NCBI GenBank assembly: GCA_030043455.1
Contig: JASHXQ010000224.1
Coordinates: 1 to 12,572, forward strand
DNA length: 12,572 nt
Direction of reading: 5' to 3'
Origin: Nitrososphaerales archaeon
Lineage (GTDB): Archaea > Thermoproteota > Nitrososphaeria > Nitrososphaerales > CADDZS01
Each line of letters starts with the position of its first letter. The first letter of the stretch is position 1. Position numbers and translations under genes: made by a program. The notes under the pieces are model-generated. The model searched no databases. It saw only the letters and a program-made list of their open reading frames with translations, and had not been told where the DNA came from. This document shows positions 6,672 through 12,457 of this stretch, piece after piece.

Positions 6672-7754
6672 TCAGCTGGAATTAACGAAAATAGAAATAC
6701 TGGTGAGATACTCCGGGTTCGACTGGGATCCCTGCACGAGGTACACTGTGTAGACACCGTTTCCGTTAGATGAAAGGAAATTCTCGAGAGAGAACTTGAT
6801 GTCAATGTAACTGCCGGATGTCGCCCAAGTTGATGCCTGCTCCGTTACTCCTTGGGAGAACTGCAGACATCTGCCTAGAATGCCGTTGCAAGGCGGAACC
6901 ACTCCACCGAGAAAAGTGCCCTGGTCGTAAGATCCATAATATTGTGTATCCAACTGCACACTCGTCAGCGGCTGAGGCGTCGCATCGTAGAAGATCAAGA
7001 TCGACGTGGGATTGAGAGGAGTGGAAGTATTCCCTGTCAGGGAAACTGTGGTACCTTGGTCGATTGGTAAGCTCAAACTGGTCAGGAAGGTTTCAAAGTC
7101 TTCCACGAAATAGACATTGTTCGAATCGTACGCCACACCTATGGACACCCTGTTGTGGAAGGAAGTAAGGATGTTGTCGCGGTGACCATTTTGACAGCAG
7201 GCAGAGTCATTGTTCATCATCTGCCACTCCAAGGAGCTGATCGCATTCTCGACGTCCGCCGTGGTTACAAAAGTCGGCAAAGTGGTTGATTCGTAGGCAA
7301 CATTTTCTTCCACAAACCCCGTGCCGTTCAACAAGGAATAGCGCATGTACGGTTTGTAGCCCTGAGTGTCCCAATGGCTGAAGTAACCATTAACCAGCAT
7401 AGAGTCGGCATGCTCCTGACCTGATGGGATGGGGCTGAGAATAACTGGAGAAAGCCCCGCACTTTCGCGATCTTCATTGATCACATTGAGAGAATAATTC
7501 GCGAGCTGATTGTAGTTCGGAGGGTAGCTGATGGTCACGCTCGTACCCGGAGAGCTGGAAGTCAAATCACCGGGGTTAACCACGTATGTGGAGGTTGAAC
7601 CATCATTTCCGGCCAAATACCCCGTAATCGAAGAAACGCTTGGCAGCACGAGCAGAGCAAACACGATGGCGAGTATCGCCGCAGCCATAATTGCCCCAAC
7701 GATTTTTCCCCAGGCCCTTCCCTTGCTCGGCTCGGGTATGGGCTGGTACTCCAA
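6672..7754 (-). CDS. Membrane-anchored or secreted CAP (SCP/PR-1) domain protein
   Basis: A 360-residue protein with a cytoplasmic N-terminal tail, one hydrophobic segment (about 18-40: signal anchor or uncleaved signal), a Ser/Thr-rich linker (50-80) and a CAP domain at ~83-222. CAP motifs are NEDRESAGL (93-101), the cavity His115 in EHADSM, YFSHWD (124-129), the cavity Glu150 in ENVAYE, GHRDNIL with His191 (190-196), and IGVAYD plus YFVEDFE (205-221). Residues ~225-360 form a Thr/Ser/Gly-rich, probably beta-strand domain with two cysteines (289 and 296) that I do not recognise. Cys186 and Cys187 are adjacent. Many N-x-S/T sites fit a glycosylated surface protein. In other organisms CAP proteins act as lipid-binding, defence or peptidase-like secreted proteins; the archaeal role is unknown. 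The start is TTG at 7754; a short leader is possible from the box at 7805-7813. Confidence 0.85.
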   Translation of the reverse strand: MEYQPIPEPSKGRAWGKIVGAIMAAAILAIVFALLVLPSVSSITGYLAGNDGSTSTYVVNPGDLTSSSPGTSVTISYPPNYNQLANYSLNVINEDRESAGLSPVILSPIPSGQEHADSMLVNGYFSHWDTQGYKPYMRYSLLNGTGFVEENVAYESTTLPTFVTTADVENAISSLEWQMMNNDSACCQNGHRDNILTSFHNRVSIGVAYDSNNVYFVEDFETFLTSLSLPIDQGTTVSLTGNTSTPLNPTSILIFYDATPQPLTSVQLDTQYYGSYDQGTFLGGVVPPCNGILGRCLQFSQGVTEQASTWATSGSYIDIKFSLENFLSSNGNGVYTVYLVQGSQSNPEYLTSISIFVNSS

Positions 7755-7804
7755 AATGTAGTGTCGCTTCGAGATAAAGAGAAAAAGAATGTGTGAGTAT
7801 TTTT

Positions 7805-7813
7805 GTATTAAAC
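7805..7813 (-). promoter_or_regulatory. Candidate box A for the CAP-protein gene
   Basis: On the minus strand this reads GTTTAATAC, the same TTTAATAC core as the box before the MFS gene. It predicts transcription start near 7780 and a leader of about 25 bases before the TTG at 7754. A second weaker box (TCTTTATCTC, complement of 7771-7780) lies closer to the start codon. Confidence 0.35.
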
Positions 7814-7850
7814 ATTTAGAAGATAAGCAAACTGAATCAACACTCTGTAT

Positions 7851-7909
7851 CAGAAAATCTGGATTTTCCAGTTTTACAGTAATTTTACAGTAATCCTTTT
7901 AGAAAATCT
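7851..7909. repeat. Cluster of short repeats in divergent promoter region (operator-like)
   Basis: Within the 183-bp gap between the CAP and radical SAM genes are four elements. CAGAAAATCTG is a palindrome at 7851-7861. CTGGATTTTCCAG is an overlapping palindrome at 7859-7871. An 11-bp perfect tandem repeat of TTTTACAGTAA lies at 7872-7882 and 7883-7893. A second AGAAAATCT occurs at 7901-7909. The core GAAAATC thus occurs three times (twice direct, once inverted). The 11-bp tandem spacing is one helical turn. Together this looks like a transcription-factor binding region controlling one or both flanking genes. Confidence 0.45.
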
Positions 7910-7937
7910 TGATACACCAAAGGGATGAGATTGCGGA

Positions 7938-8873
7938 TTGTCTTCCAAACCACCTTCCCGTTTAGCGACTCTGGAGAATTTTTTGGGCGAAAATTCCTCG
8001 GAGGAAAATCTTGCCGAGGACAGTCGAATAGAAGTGCGGCAGATCAGATGTTCCTCATTACTTCATGAGATGAGCTTCGGAGCGACGACGGAATACACCA
8101 TCAACCAGTATCGGGGATGTACTCATGGTTGTGTTTACTGCTACGCTCCTTCACTAATCCACGAGGAGCGGAGCTGGGGAAGTTATGTAGACGTGAAGAT
8201 GAACGCCCACTACGTCCTTGATCGAGAACTGGATCATGCGAAGAAAAAGGTGGTTTTCGTGTCGAGCGCTTCAGATCCCTATCAACCAGTGGAAGCTAGA
8301 TTCAAAATTACTCAAAGAGTCCTGAAGGTCCTTGCCAAGCATCGTTTTCCGGTTTTGCTTCTCACCAGATCCCCTTTAGTTCTGCGAGATCTCGAGATAT
8401 TGCAGAGCTTCGATTGGATCAGAGTGGGTTTCTCCATTTCATCTGTGCCTACCAGATTTTACGAGCCGGGAGTTCCTTCTCTTGAAAGGCGGATTGGGGC
8501 TCTTTCAAAACTGCATGATTGCGGGATCAAGACATTCGTATCAATGGCGCCGATCATACCGAGGCTTATCCTAACGGATTTGGATCTGCTGTTTGCAAGA
8601 CTGCACGAGGCTGGACTGTCGACGATTTCTTTCGGCTTGCTTCGCTTCAACGGCTATGAAAAATCGAGAGAAATGTTCGAACAGAGATCTGGCCAAACTT
8701 CCGAAGAAGTAATGGAGGGCGGTCGATCCGTCTACCAAGAGGTCAAGAGAAGAGCTGCAGATCATGGTTTGGACATAACCGGATCCGTGCTATCTTGGAG
8801 CCCTTCCGAAGACTCCAATCAAATTCCTTCGATGGACAATTTTCCACAGCATGGGGAACCTTTTTCAAATTGA
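7938..8873 (+). CDS. SplB-like radical SAM protein (COG1533 type), substrate unknown
   Basis: A 311-residue cytosolic radical S-adenosylmethionine protein. The [4Fe-4S] cluster motif is CTHGCVYCYA, with cysteines 61, 65 and 68 (CxxxCxxC). FVSSASDPYQPVE and LLTRSPLVLRDL follow, then a segment with VGFSISS and the SMAPIIPRL region, the pattern of the SplB/Rv2578c-like group often annotated as DNA repair photolyase. Members of this group differ from true spore photoproduct lyases, and their substrate is not established as far as I know. The start is TTG at 7938; a box resembling TTTTAGAAAA (7897-7906) lies about 35 bases upstream. The gene is followed 49 bases later by the DUF422 membrane protein gene and then moeA, all on the plus strand. 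Its upstream region carries the repeat cluster at 7851-7909, which suggests regulated expression. I am confident of the radical SAM call but not of any reaction. Confidence 0.9.
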   Translation: MSSKPPSRLATLENFLGENSSEENLAEDSRIEVRQIRCSSLLHEMSFGATTEYTINQYRGCTHGCVYCYAPSLIHEERSWGSYVDVKMNAHYVLDRELDHAKKKVVFVSSASDPYQPVEARFKITQRVLKVLAKHRFPVLLLTRSPLVLRDLEILQSFDWIRVGFSISSVPTRFYEPGVPSLERRIGALSKLHDCGIKTFVSMAPIIPRLILTDLDLLFARLHEAGLSTISFGLLRFNGYEKSREMFEQRSGQTSEEVMEGGRSVYQEVKRRAADHGLDITGSVLSWSPSEDSNQIPSMDNFPQHGEPFSN

Positions 8874-8922
8874 GAGAAAGTATTCGCCTTCGATTCGTTA
8901 GGATCGGTCGGGGGATTTTCAG

Positions 8923-9789
8923 TTGCAGCAGCATGATGGACGAGACCGCGCGAGGATTGTCATCCATGGTCTGCTAGTTATCTACGCTGCTGTATTGTTG
9001 TACATCCTTCTCGGGTTGATTTTTCAGTTCAGTGTTTCTGCCAGCGTATTCTTCGGGCTGTCGTTCGCGCTCCTCTTTTTTACTCTGGGACAATCGATCT
9101 ACGAGATAGGACTGAAGAACGCTCTTTTATTTCTCTTGATCACAGGGGTCATCGGCTTTCTTGCGGAGGTTCTTGGGACCAATTCCGGTTTTCCTTTTGG
9201 GAAATATTACTACACGGATTTTTTGGGAAGCAAGTTTCTGGGAGTGCCGATCGTAGTCCCCCTTGTGTGGTTTGTGATTGCTTACCTGAGCTACAGCATC
9301 GTCGCCGGAAATCTTTCACGATCACGTAGCGAACCTGGGAGGCCACGAACACATCTTTTTGCCAAGACCGTACTTTTAGCTGCCTTCGGGGCGGTAGCCT
9401 GGGATTTCATGATCGATCCTATGTTTTCCTCCTACGGTTACTGGGTGTGGACGGGGCAGTTTCTACCATTACCTGAACTGGACGGAATCCCCCTGACCAA
9501 TTTTGTGGGGTGGTTTGTACTCGTTGCTTTGATGATTGCAGTTTGCCTCTGGATAATTCCTCGCCCCGAAAATACCGCCAAGTCTTTGTTGGTTATTCGT
9601 AATAATAATCGAGATTCAGTGATCGCATACGTTCTGCTCTTGATCGATGGGGTCGTCGCAAATAGCTCTCTCGGGCATTATGCGGTGATCCTCCTCGGGC
9701 TGATAGCTATGCTTGCTTTTGTGTACTTGTCTTTGAGTAGCTCACCAAAGAAGATGAAGCTCGAAAATCCGGGGCAAGTACCCGCTTAA
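8923..9789 (+). CDS. DUF422/CruF-type carotenoid biosynthesis membrane protein
   Basis: A 288-residue integral membrane protein of the DUF422 family, which includes the C50-carotenoid hydratase CruF that makes bacterioruberin end groups in haloarchaea. About seven or eight hydrophobic helices are visible (near 11-35, 37-55, 62-82, 105-125, 144-165, 188-211, 228-249, 250-272). Family-typical blocks are FGKYYYTDFLG (92-102), LGVPIVVPLVWFVIAY (105-120), AWDFMIDPMFSSYGYWVW (158-175) and GIPLTNFVGWF (184-194). The acidic residues in AWDFMIDP are likely catalytic or structural. The start is TTG at 8923: an in-frame TAG lies at 8899, no ATG is in frame nearby, and a GGGGGA Shine-Dalgarno-like stretch sits about 8 bases upstream. 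No phytoene synthase or desaturase gene is in the window, so the pigment pathway must be encoded elsewhere. moeA begins 18 bases after the stop. Confidence 0.82.
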   Translation: MQQHDGRDRARIVIHGLLVIYAAVLLYILLGLIFQFSVSASVFFGLSFALLFFTLGQSIYEIGLKNALLFLLITGVIGFLAEVLGTNSGFPFGKYYYTDFLGSKFLGVPIVVPLVWFVIAYLSYSIVAGNLSRSRSEPGRPRTHLFAKTVLLAAFGAVAWDFMIDPMFSSYGYWVWTGQFLPLPELDGIPLTNFVGWFVLVALMIAVCLWIIPRPENTAKSLLVIRNNNRDSVIAYVLLLIDGVVANSSLGHYAVILLGLIAMLAFVYLSLSSSPKKMKLENPGQVPA

Positions 9790-9807
9790 GTTTCAAGGGA
9801 TTGAGAA

Positions 9808-11097
9808 ATGGCTGCGATTACTGAGGAAAAGGAAGATCACGACCATCTGCACTATCACGGGGTGGATAAGGCGGAGCAGCATATCAGCGTCGATGACGCC
9901 CTTACGATTTTTCTGGGAGGAATCAAAACTACCAAGCCTGAAAAGATCAAACTATCAGATGCCACGAACAGAGTTTTAATTTCCGACATCGTCAGTCCTC
10001 AAGATCTTCCACGATTGGCCCGATCCTCTCGGGATGGCTATGCAATTGTAGTACCAGAGAACGGGGAGACTACCATCAGTCGGGACTTCAAAGTAATTGG
10101 AGAGATCCGAATAGGAAGAATTTCAAGTCTCGTGGTAAATCCGGGCGAAGCTGCGAGAGTTGCCACAGGATCCTTCATTCCTCGAGGTGCAAACGCCGTC
10201 GTGATGAGAGAGTACTCCAATGCAGGAGCGGGGACTCTAAGAATCTCAAAATCCCCAAAGATTGGAGAGAACATTGTTTCCCCCGGGGAGGATTTGAAGC
10301 GAGACGAGCCCCTGTTCGGAGCAGGTAGCAAGTTGCAGCCTCACAACATCGCACTTCTTGCTATGTTGGGTGTTAAGCAGATCCGGGTGTCCTCGAAGCC
10401 ACGAATTGCGATCTTCTCCACAGGAGATGAGCTGAAAAATTTGGAATCACCTGTCTCCAAGGATTCGGGCGCCACCTTTGATTCTAATCGTCCCTTCTTG
10501 GCTTCCGCCATTTCAGAGCTCGGGGGAATCCCCGTCGATCTAGGTATCGCCCATGACAATTTCAAACAGATCCGGGCCAAGATGATTCAAGGGTTGAAAA
10601 GCGAAGGCCTCATTCTCTCGGCTGGCTCTTCGGTGGGGGAGCGGGATTACGTCACGAAAGCTGCGGAATCCATCAAAGGCCTGAGGTTGCTTATTCACGG
10701 CGTAGCGATGCGCCCATCCAGTCCGACAGGGCTCGCAGTTTGTCGCGGGAAACCGGTGATTTTCCTTCCGGGTTTTCCAACCTCTGCTATCGTCAGCTTC
10801 TATGTCTTCGGCCGTCCTGCCGTGCTGAAGTTATCAGGCGCTTCAGAAACTGGGGTGTTCACCTTTCGGGCAGTCCTTGACGAAGACTACGATGGAAAAC
10901 CTGGACTGACACATTTTGTGAGGGTCCAGCTACGTCGAGAGGGAGAGCTGCTGAAGGCCAAGATCGTCCGACCGACGGAGGCCCAGTATTCTTCCTGGCT
11001 TAAAGACGCCAACGGAATCGCGATAATCGGTCGTGACGGGAAAACGGTAGTTAGGCGGGGAGAAGAAGTCTCCGTGTTTTCTATTTCCAACAACTAA
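9808..11097 (+). CDS. moeA: MoeA molybdopterin molybdenumtransferase, His-rich N-terminus
   Basis: A cytosolic enzyme that inserts molybdate (or tungstate) into adenylylated molybdopterin in the last step of cofactor synthesis. It has 429 residues: an N-terminal MoeA domain (~27-195) with SSRDGYAIV (73-81) and VATGSFIPRGANAVVM (118-133), a MoCF-like ligand-binding domain (~197-345) with IFSTGDEL (202-209), DSNRPF and LSAGSSVGERDYV (270-282), RPSSPTG (302-308) and LPGFPTSAIVSF (320-331), and the C-terminal barrel (~350-427). Compared with the bacterial form, the SGGVSVG loop reads SAGSSVG and the KPGKP lysines are replaced by RPSSP, so substrate contacts differ. The first 25 residues carry histidines 11, 13, 15, 17 and 25, a possible metal-binding extension. 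The ATG follows the DUF422 gene by 18 bases with a weak purine-rich site (AAGGGATTGAG), suggesting co-transcription. Confidence 0.92.
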   Translation: MAAITEEKEDHDHLHYHGVDKAEQHISVDDALTIFLGGIKTTKPEKIKLSDATNRVLISDIVSPQDLPRLARSSRDGYAIVVPENGETTISRDFKVIGEIRIGRISSLVVNPGEAARVATGSFIPRGANAVVMREYSNAGAGTLRISKSPKIGENIVSPGEDLKRDEPLFGAGSKLQPHNIALLAMLGVKQIRVSSKPRIAIFSTGDELKNLESPVSKDSGATFDSNRPFLASAISELGGIPVDLGIAHDNFKQIRAKMIQGLKSEGLILSAGSSVGERDYVTKAAESIKGLRLLIHGVAMRPSSPTGLAVCRGKPVIFLPGFPTSAIVSFYVFGRPAVLKLSGASETGVFTFRAVLDEDYDGKPGLTHFVRVQLRREGELLKAKIVRPTEAQYSSWLKDANGIAIIGRDGKTVVRRGEEVSVFSISNN

Positions 11098-11102
11098 CTG
11101 AT

Positions 11103-11132
11103 TCCTTTCCAGAATCAACAAAGAAGAAAGGA
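11103..11132 (+). terminator. Stem-loop just after moeA
   Basis: TCCTTTC (11103-11109) pairs perfectly with GAAAGGA (11126-11132) around a 16-base loop, starting 6 bases after the moeA stop. No U-tract follows, so it is only a candidate terminator or processing site. It lies just before the small CxxC-protein gene. Confidence 0.3.
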
Positions 11133-11156
11133 TTATCAGCGCCGGCATGGCGAACT

Positions 11157-11309
11157 ATGGTGATGGAAGATACTCTGGGAATGCCTAACGAAAAATCATG
11201 CGAAAAATGTGACAATGAAAAGGAGGAAGGAAGTTGCCAGAGCTGCAATTATTCGGAAGAGGATTCTCTCACACTCGAGGAAGCAAGAGAGTTCACATCT
11301 CCCGGCTGA
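11157..11309 (+). CDS. Small acidic protein with two CxxC pairs
   Basis: A 50-residue frame between moeA and the CBS gene. It holds CEKC and CQSC pairs separated by 8 residues (Cys16, Cys19, Cys28, Cys31 from the first ATG), a compact zinc-binding knuckle embedded in a Glu-rich, acidic protein with no membrane segment. Start choice is uncertain: ATG at 11157, ATG at 11163 (after a GTG), or ATG at 11181 within the frame; the cysteines are kept in each case. I do not recognise a family. The evidence for a gene is the neat cysteine spacing and the fact that it fills an otherwise empty interval in the same direction as its neighbours. Confidence 0.5.
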   Translation: MVMEDTLGMPNEKSCEKCDNEKEEGSCQSCNYSEEDSLTLEEAREFTSPG

Positions 11310-11348
11310 ATATCTGAATACCGATCCGAGGTAATCTCCTGCAGATAT
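11310..11348 (+). repeat. Inverted repeat between the CxxC gene and the CBS gene
   Basis: ATATCTG (11310-11316) pairs with CAGATAT (11342-11348). Within it TACC (11319-11322) pairs with GGTA (11330-11333) around a 7-base loop. It starts directly after the stop of the small CxxC gene, so it may mark the transcript end or be an operator. The stem is AT-rich and modest. Confidence 0.3.
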
Positions 11349-11398
11349 ACCCCTTACTAAGAGGTTTGAGGCTAATCTAATATGGTTCCTTCGTAGGT

Positions 11399-11407
11399 CC
11401 TAAAATC
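11399..11407 (+). promoter_or_regulatory. Box A promoter of the CBS-domain gene
   Basis: CCTAAAATC resembles the thrC box. Its centre lies about 31 bases before the ATG at 11435, predicting transcription start around 11430 and almost no leader. This argues against the TTG at 11420 as the translation start, because that codon would lie upstream of the predicted transcript. Confidence 0.45.
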
Positions 11408-11434
11408 AGTTTTTCCTGCTTGCCTGCGCTACCA

Positions 11435-11836
11435 ATGACCGCCAAGGTTGAGGACTTGATGTCTCGCAAAGTTGTGACTGTCGACGCCAATTCTACTGCT
11501 TTTGACGCTGCTCGAGAGATGCTCGATCATGACATTGGCTGTGTCATAGTGTTAGAGGGCAAGAAGGTGACCGGGATTGCGACAAAGAGTGATATCATTC
11601 GAGAAGCCGTATTGAAGAGAATCGATCCACAAAGAATTGGTATCGAAGACGTGATGACGAAGCCCGCTATCACTATTCAAAGCTCGAGTTCGATTTCGGA
11701 AGCTTCGGAAGTGATGTCCAAACACAATATCACGAAACTACCGGTGGTTGAGGAGGGAGATCTCGTGGGGATCATCACTTCAAGTGATCTGGTGAGGAGA
11801 ACGAGACCTAAGAAGCTCGCCAAGGACATGATTTGA
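11435..11836 (+). CDS. Two-CBS-domain protein
   Basis: A 133-residue soluble protein made only of a CBS pair (Bateman module). The first CBS is at about residues 4-60 (VEDLMSRKVVTVDANST ... GIATKSDI) and the second at about 70-125 (IEDVMTKPAITIQSSSS ... GIITSSDLV). Such modules usually bind adenine nucleotides or S-adenosylmethionine and act as energy or metabolite sensors on a partner protein. No catalytic or DNA-binding domain is attached, so the partner is unknown. The frame extends 15 bases further to a TTG at 11420, but the ATG at 11435 begins just before the usual CBS N-terminus and fits the box A at 11399-11407. The MsrA gene follows after 45 bases with its own promoter. Confidence 0.9.
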   Translation: MTAKVEDLMSRKVVTVDANSTAFDAAREMLDHDIGCVIVLEGKKVTGIATKSDIIREAVLKRIDPQRIGIEDVMTKPAITIQSSSSISEASEVMSKHNITKLPVVEEGDLVGIITSSDLVRRTRPKKLAKDMI

Positions 11837-11849
11837 TGCGCAACTGACA

Positions 11850-11858
11850 CGTTTATAC
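11850..11858 (+). promoter_or_regulatory. Box A promoter of msrA, leaderless geometry
   Basis: CGTTTATAC is centred about 27 bases before the msrA ATG at 11882, the standard archaeal distance from TATA box to transcription start. The mRNA would begin at or next to the ATG. There is no Shine-Dalgarno sequence. Confidence 0.55.
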
Positions 11859-11881
11859 TTCGGTAGCGCTCTCTATCCTCT

Positions 11882-12457
11882 ATGAGCACTAATCTTCCCG
11901 AGCTTGAATCAGCGACTTTAGGTGGGGGGTGTTTCTGGTGTCTAGAAGCGGTTTATTCTGAGTTAAACGGCGTTTTAAAGGTGGAATCCGGGTACGCTGG
12001 TGGCCGTGTGAAGAATCCCACATACGAGGATGTCTGTTCTGATGAGACGGGCCACGCAGAGGTGGTTCAGATCACGTATGATCCAGCGATAATTACCTAC
12101 AGACAAATCCTGCAGATTTTCTTTTCCGTCCATGATCCCACTACGCTCAACCGACAGGGACATGATGTCGGAACGCAATACCGTTCCGTGATTTTCTACC
12201 ATGACGACAACCAAAAGCGTGTTGCCGAGGAAGTTATGCGCGAAATTGAGAATACTCAGATCTGGAACGACAAGCTAGTAACGGAGCTCGTGCCCTTTGT
12301 GGAGTTCTTCAAAGCGGAGGAATACCATCAGAATTACTTTAAGAACAATCCCAACCAGCCTTACTGCCAAGTGGTAGTGGCGCCGAAAGTCGCCAAATTC
12401 CGCAAGCAGTACTTTGACAAGCTAAGCAAGAAAGTGGAAGTCGCTACTTCGCACTAG
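11882..12457 (+). CDS. msrA: Peptide-methionine (S)-S-oxide reductase MsrA
   Basis: A cytosolic repair enzyme that reduces the S epimer of methionine sulfoxide, free or in proteins, using thioredoxin-type reductants. The 191-residue protein has the MsrA signature GGGCFWCLEA with catalytic Cys17 (Cys20 is the second Cys of the motif), SGYAGG (36-41), the conserved ETGHAEVV with Glu and His that shape the active site (55-62), VHDPTTLNRQGHDVGTQYRS (83-102) and AEEYHQNY (145-152). Cys162 in QPYCQ near the C-terminus may serve as a resolving cysteine. No MsrB domain is fused. The gene has its own leaderless promoter. Its TAG stop overlaps the stop of a minus-strand gene in a shared CTAG. Confidence 0.95.
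   Translation: MSTNLPELESATLGGGCFWCLEAVYSELNGVLKVESGYAGGRVKNPTYEDVCSDETGHAEVVQITYDPAIITYRQILQIFFSVHDPTTLNRQGHDVGTQYRSVIFYHDDNQKRVAEEVMREIENTQIWNDKLVTELVPFVEFFKAEEYHQNYFKNNPNQPYCQVVVAPKVAKFRKQYFDKLSKKVEVATSH

Noticed and set aside
7872..7893. Tandem TTTTACAGTAA as the start of a CRISPR-like array
   Set aside because: There are only two units of 11 bases with no spacer between them; this is a promoter-type tandem repeat.
7938..8873. Calling the radical SAM gene a spore photoproduct lyase
   Set aside because: It shares the CxxxCxxC motif and the COG1533 pattern, but nothing in the sequence shows the DNA-lesion repair function and archaea do not make such spores.
10038..10331. 97-residue minus-strand frame inside moeA
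   Set aside because: It is antisense to the conserved MoeA N-terminal domain and has no recognisable features.
11420..11434. TTG at 11420 as the start of the CBS-domain gene
   Set aside because: The box A at 11399-11407 lies too close to it; the ATG at 11435 fits the promoter and the usual CBS N-terminus.
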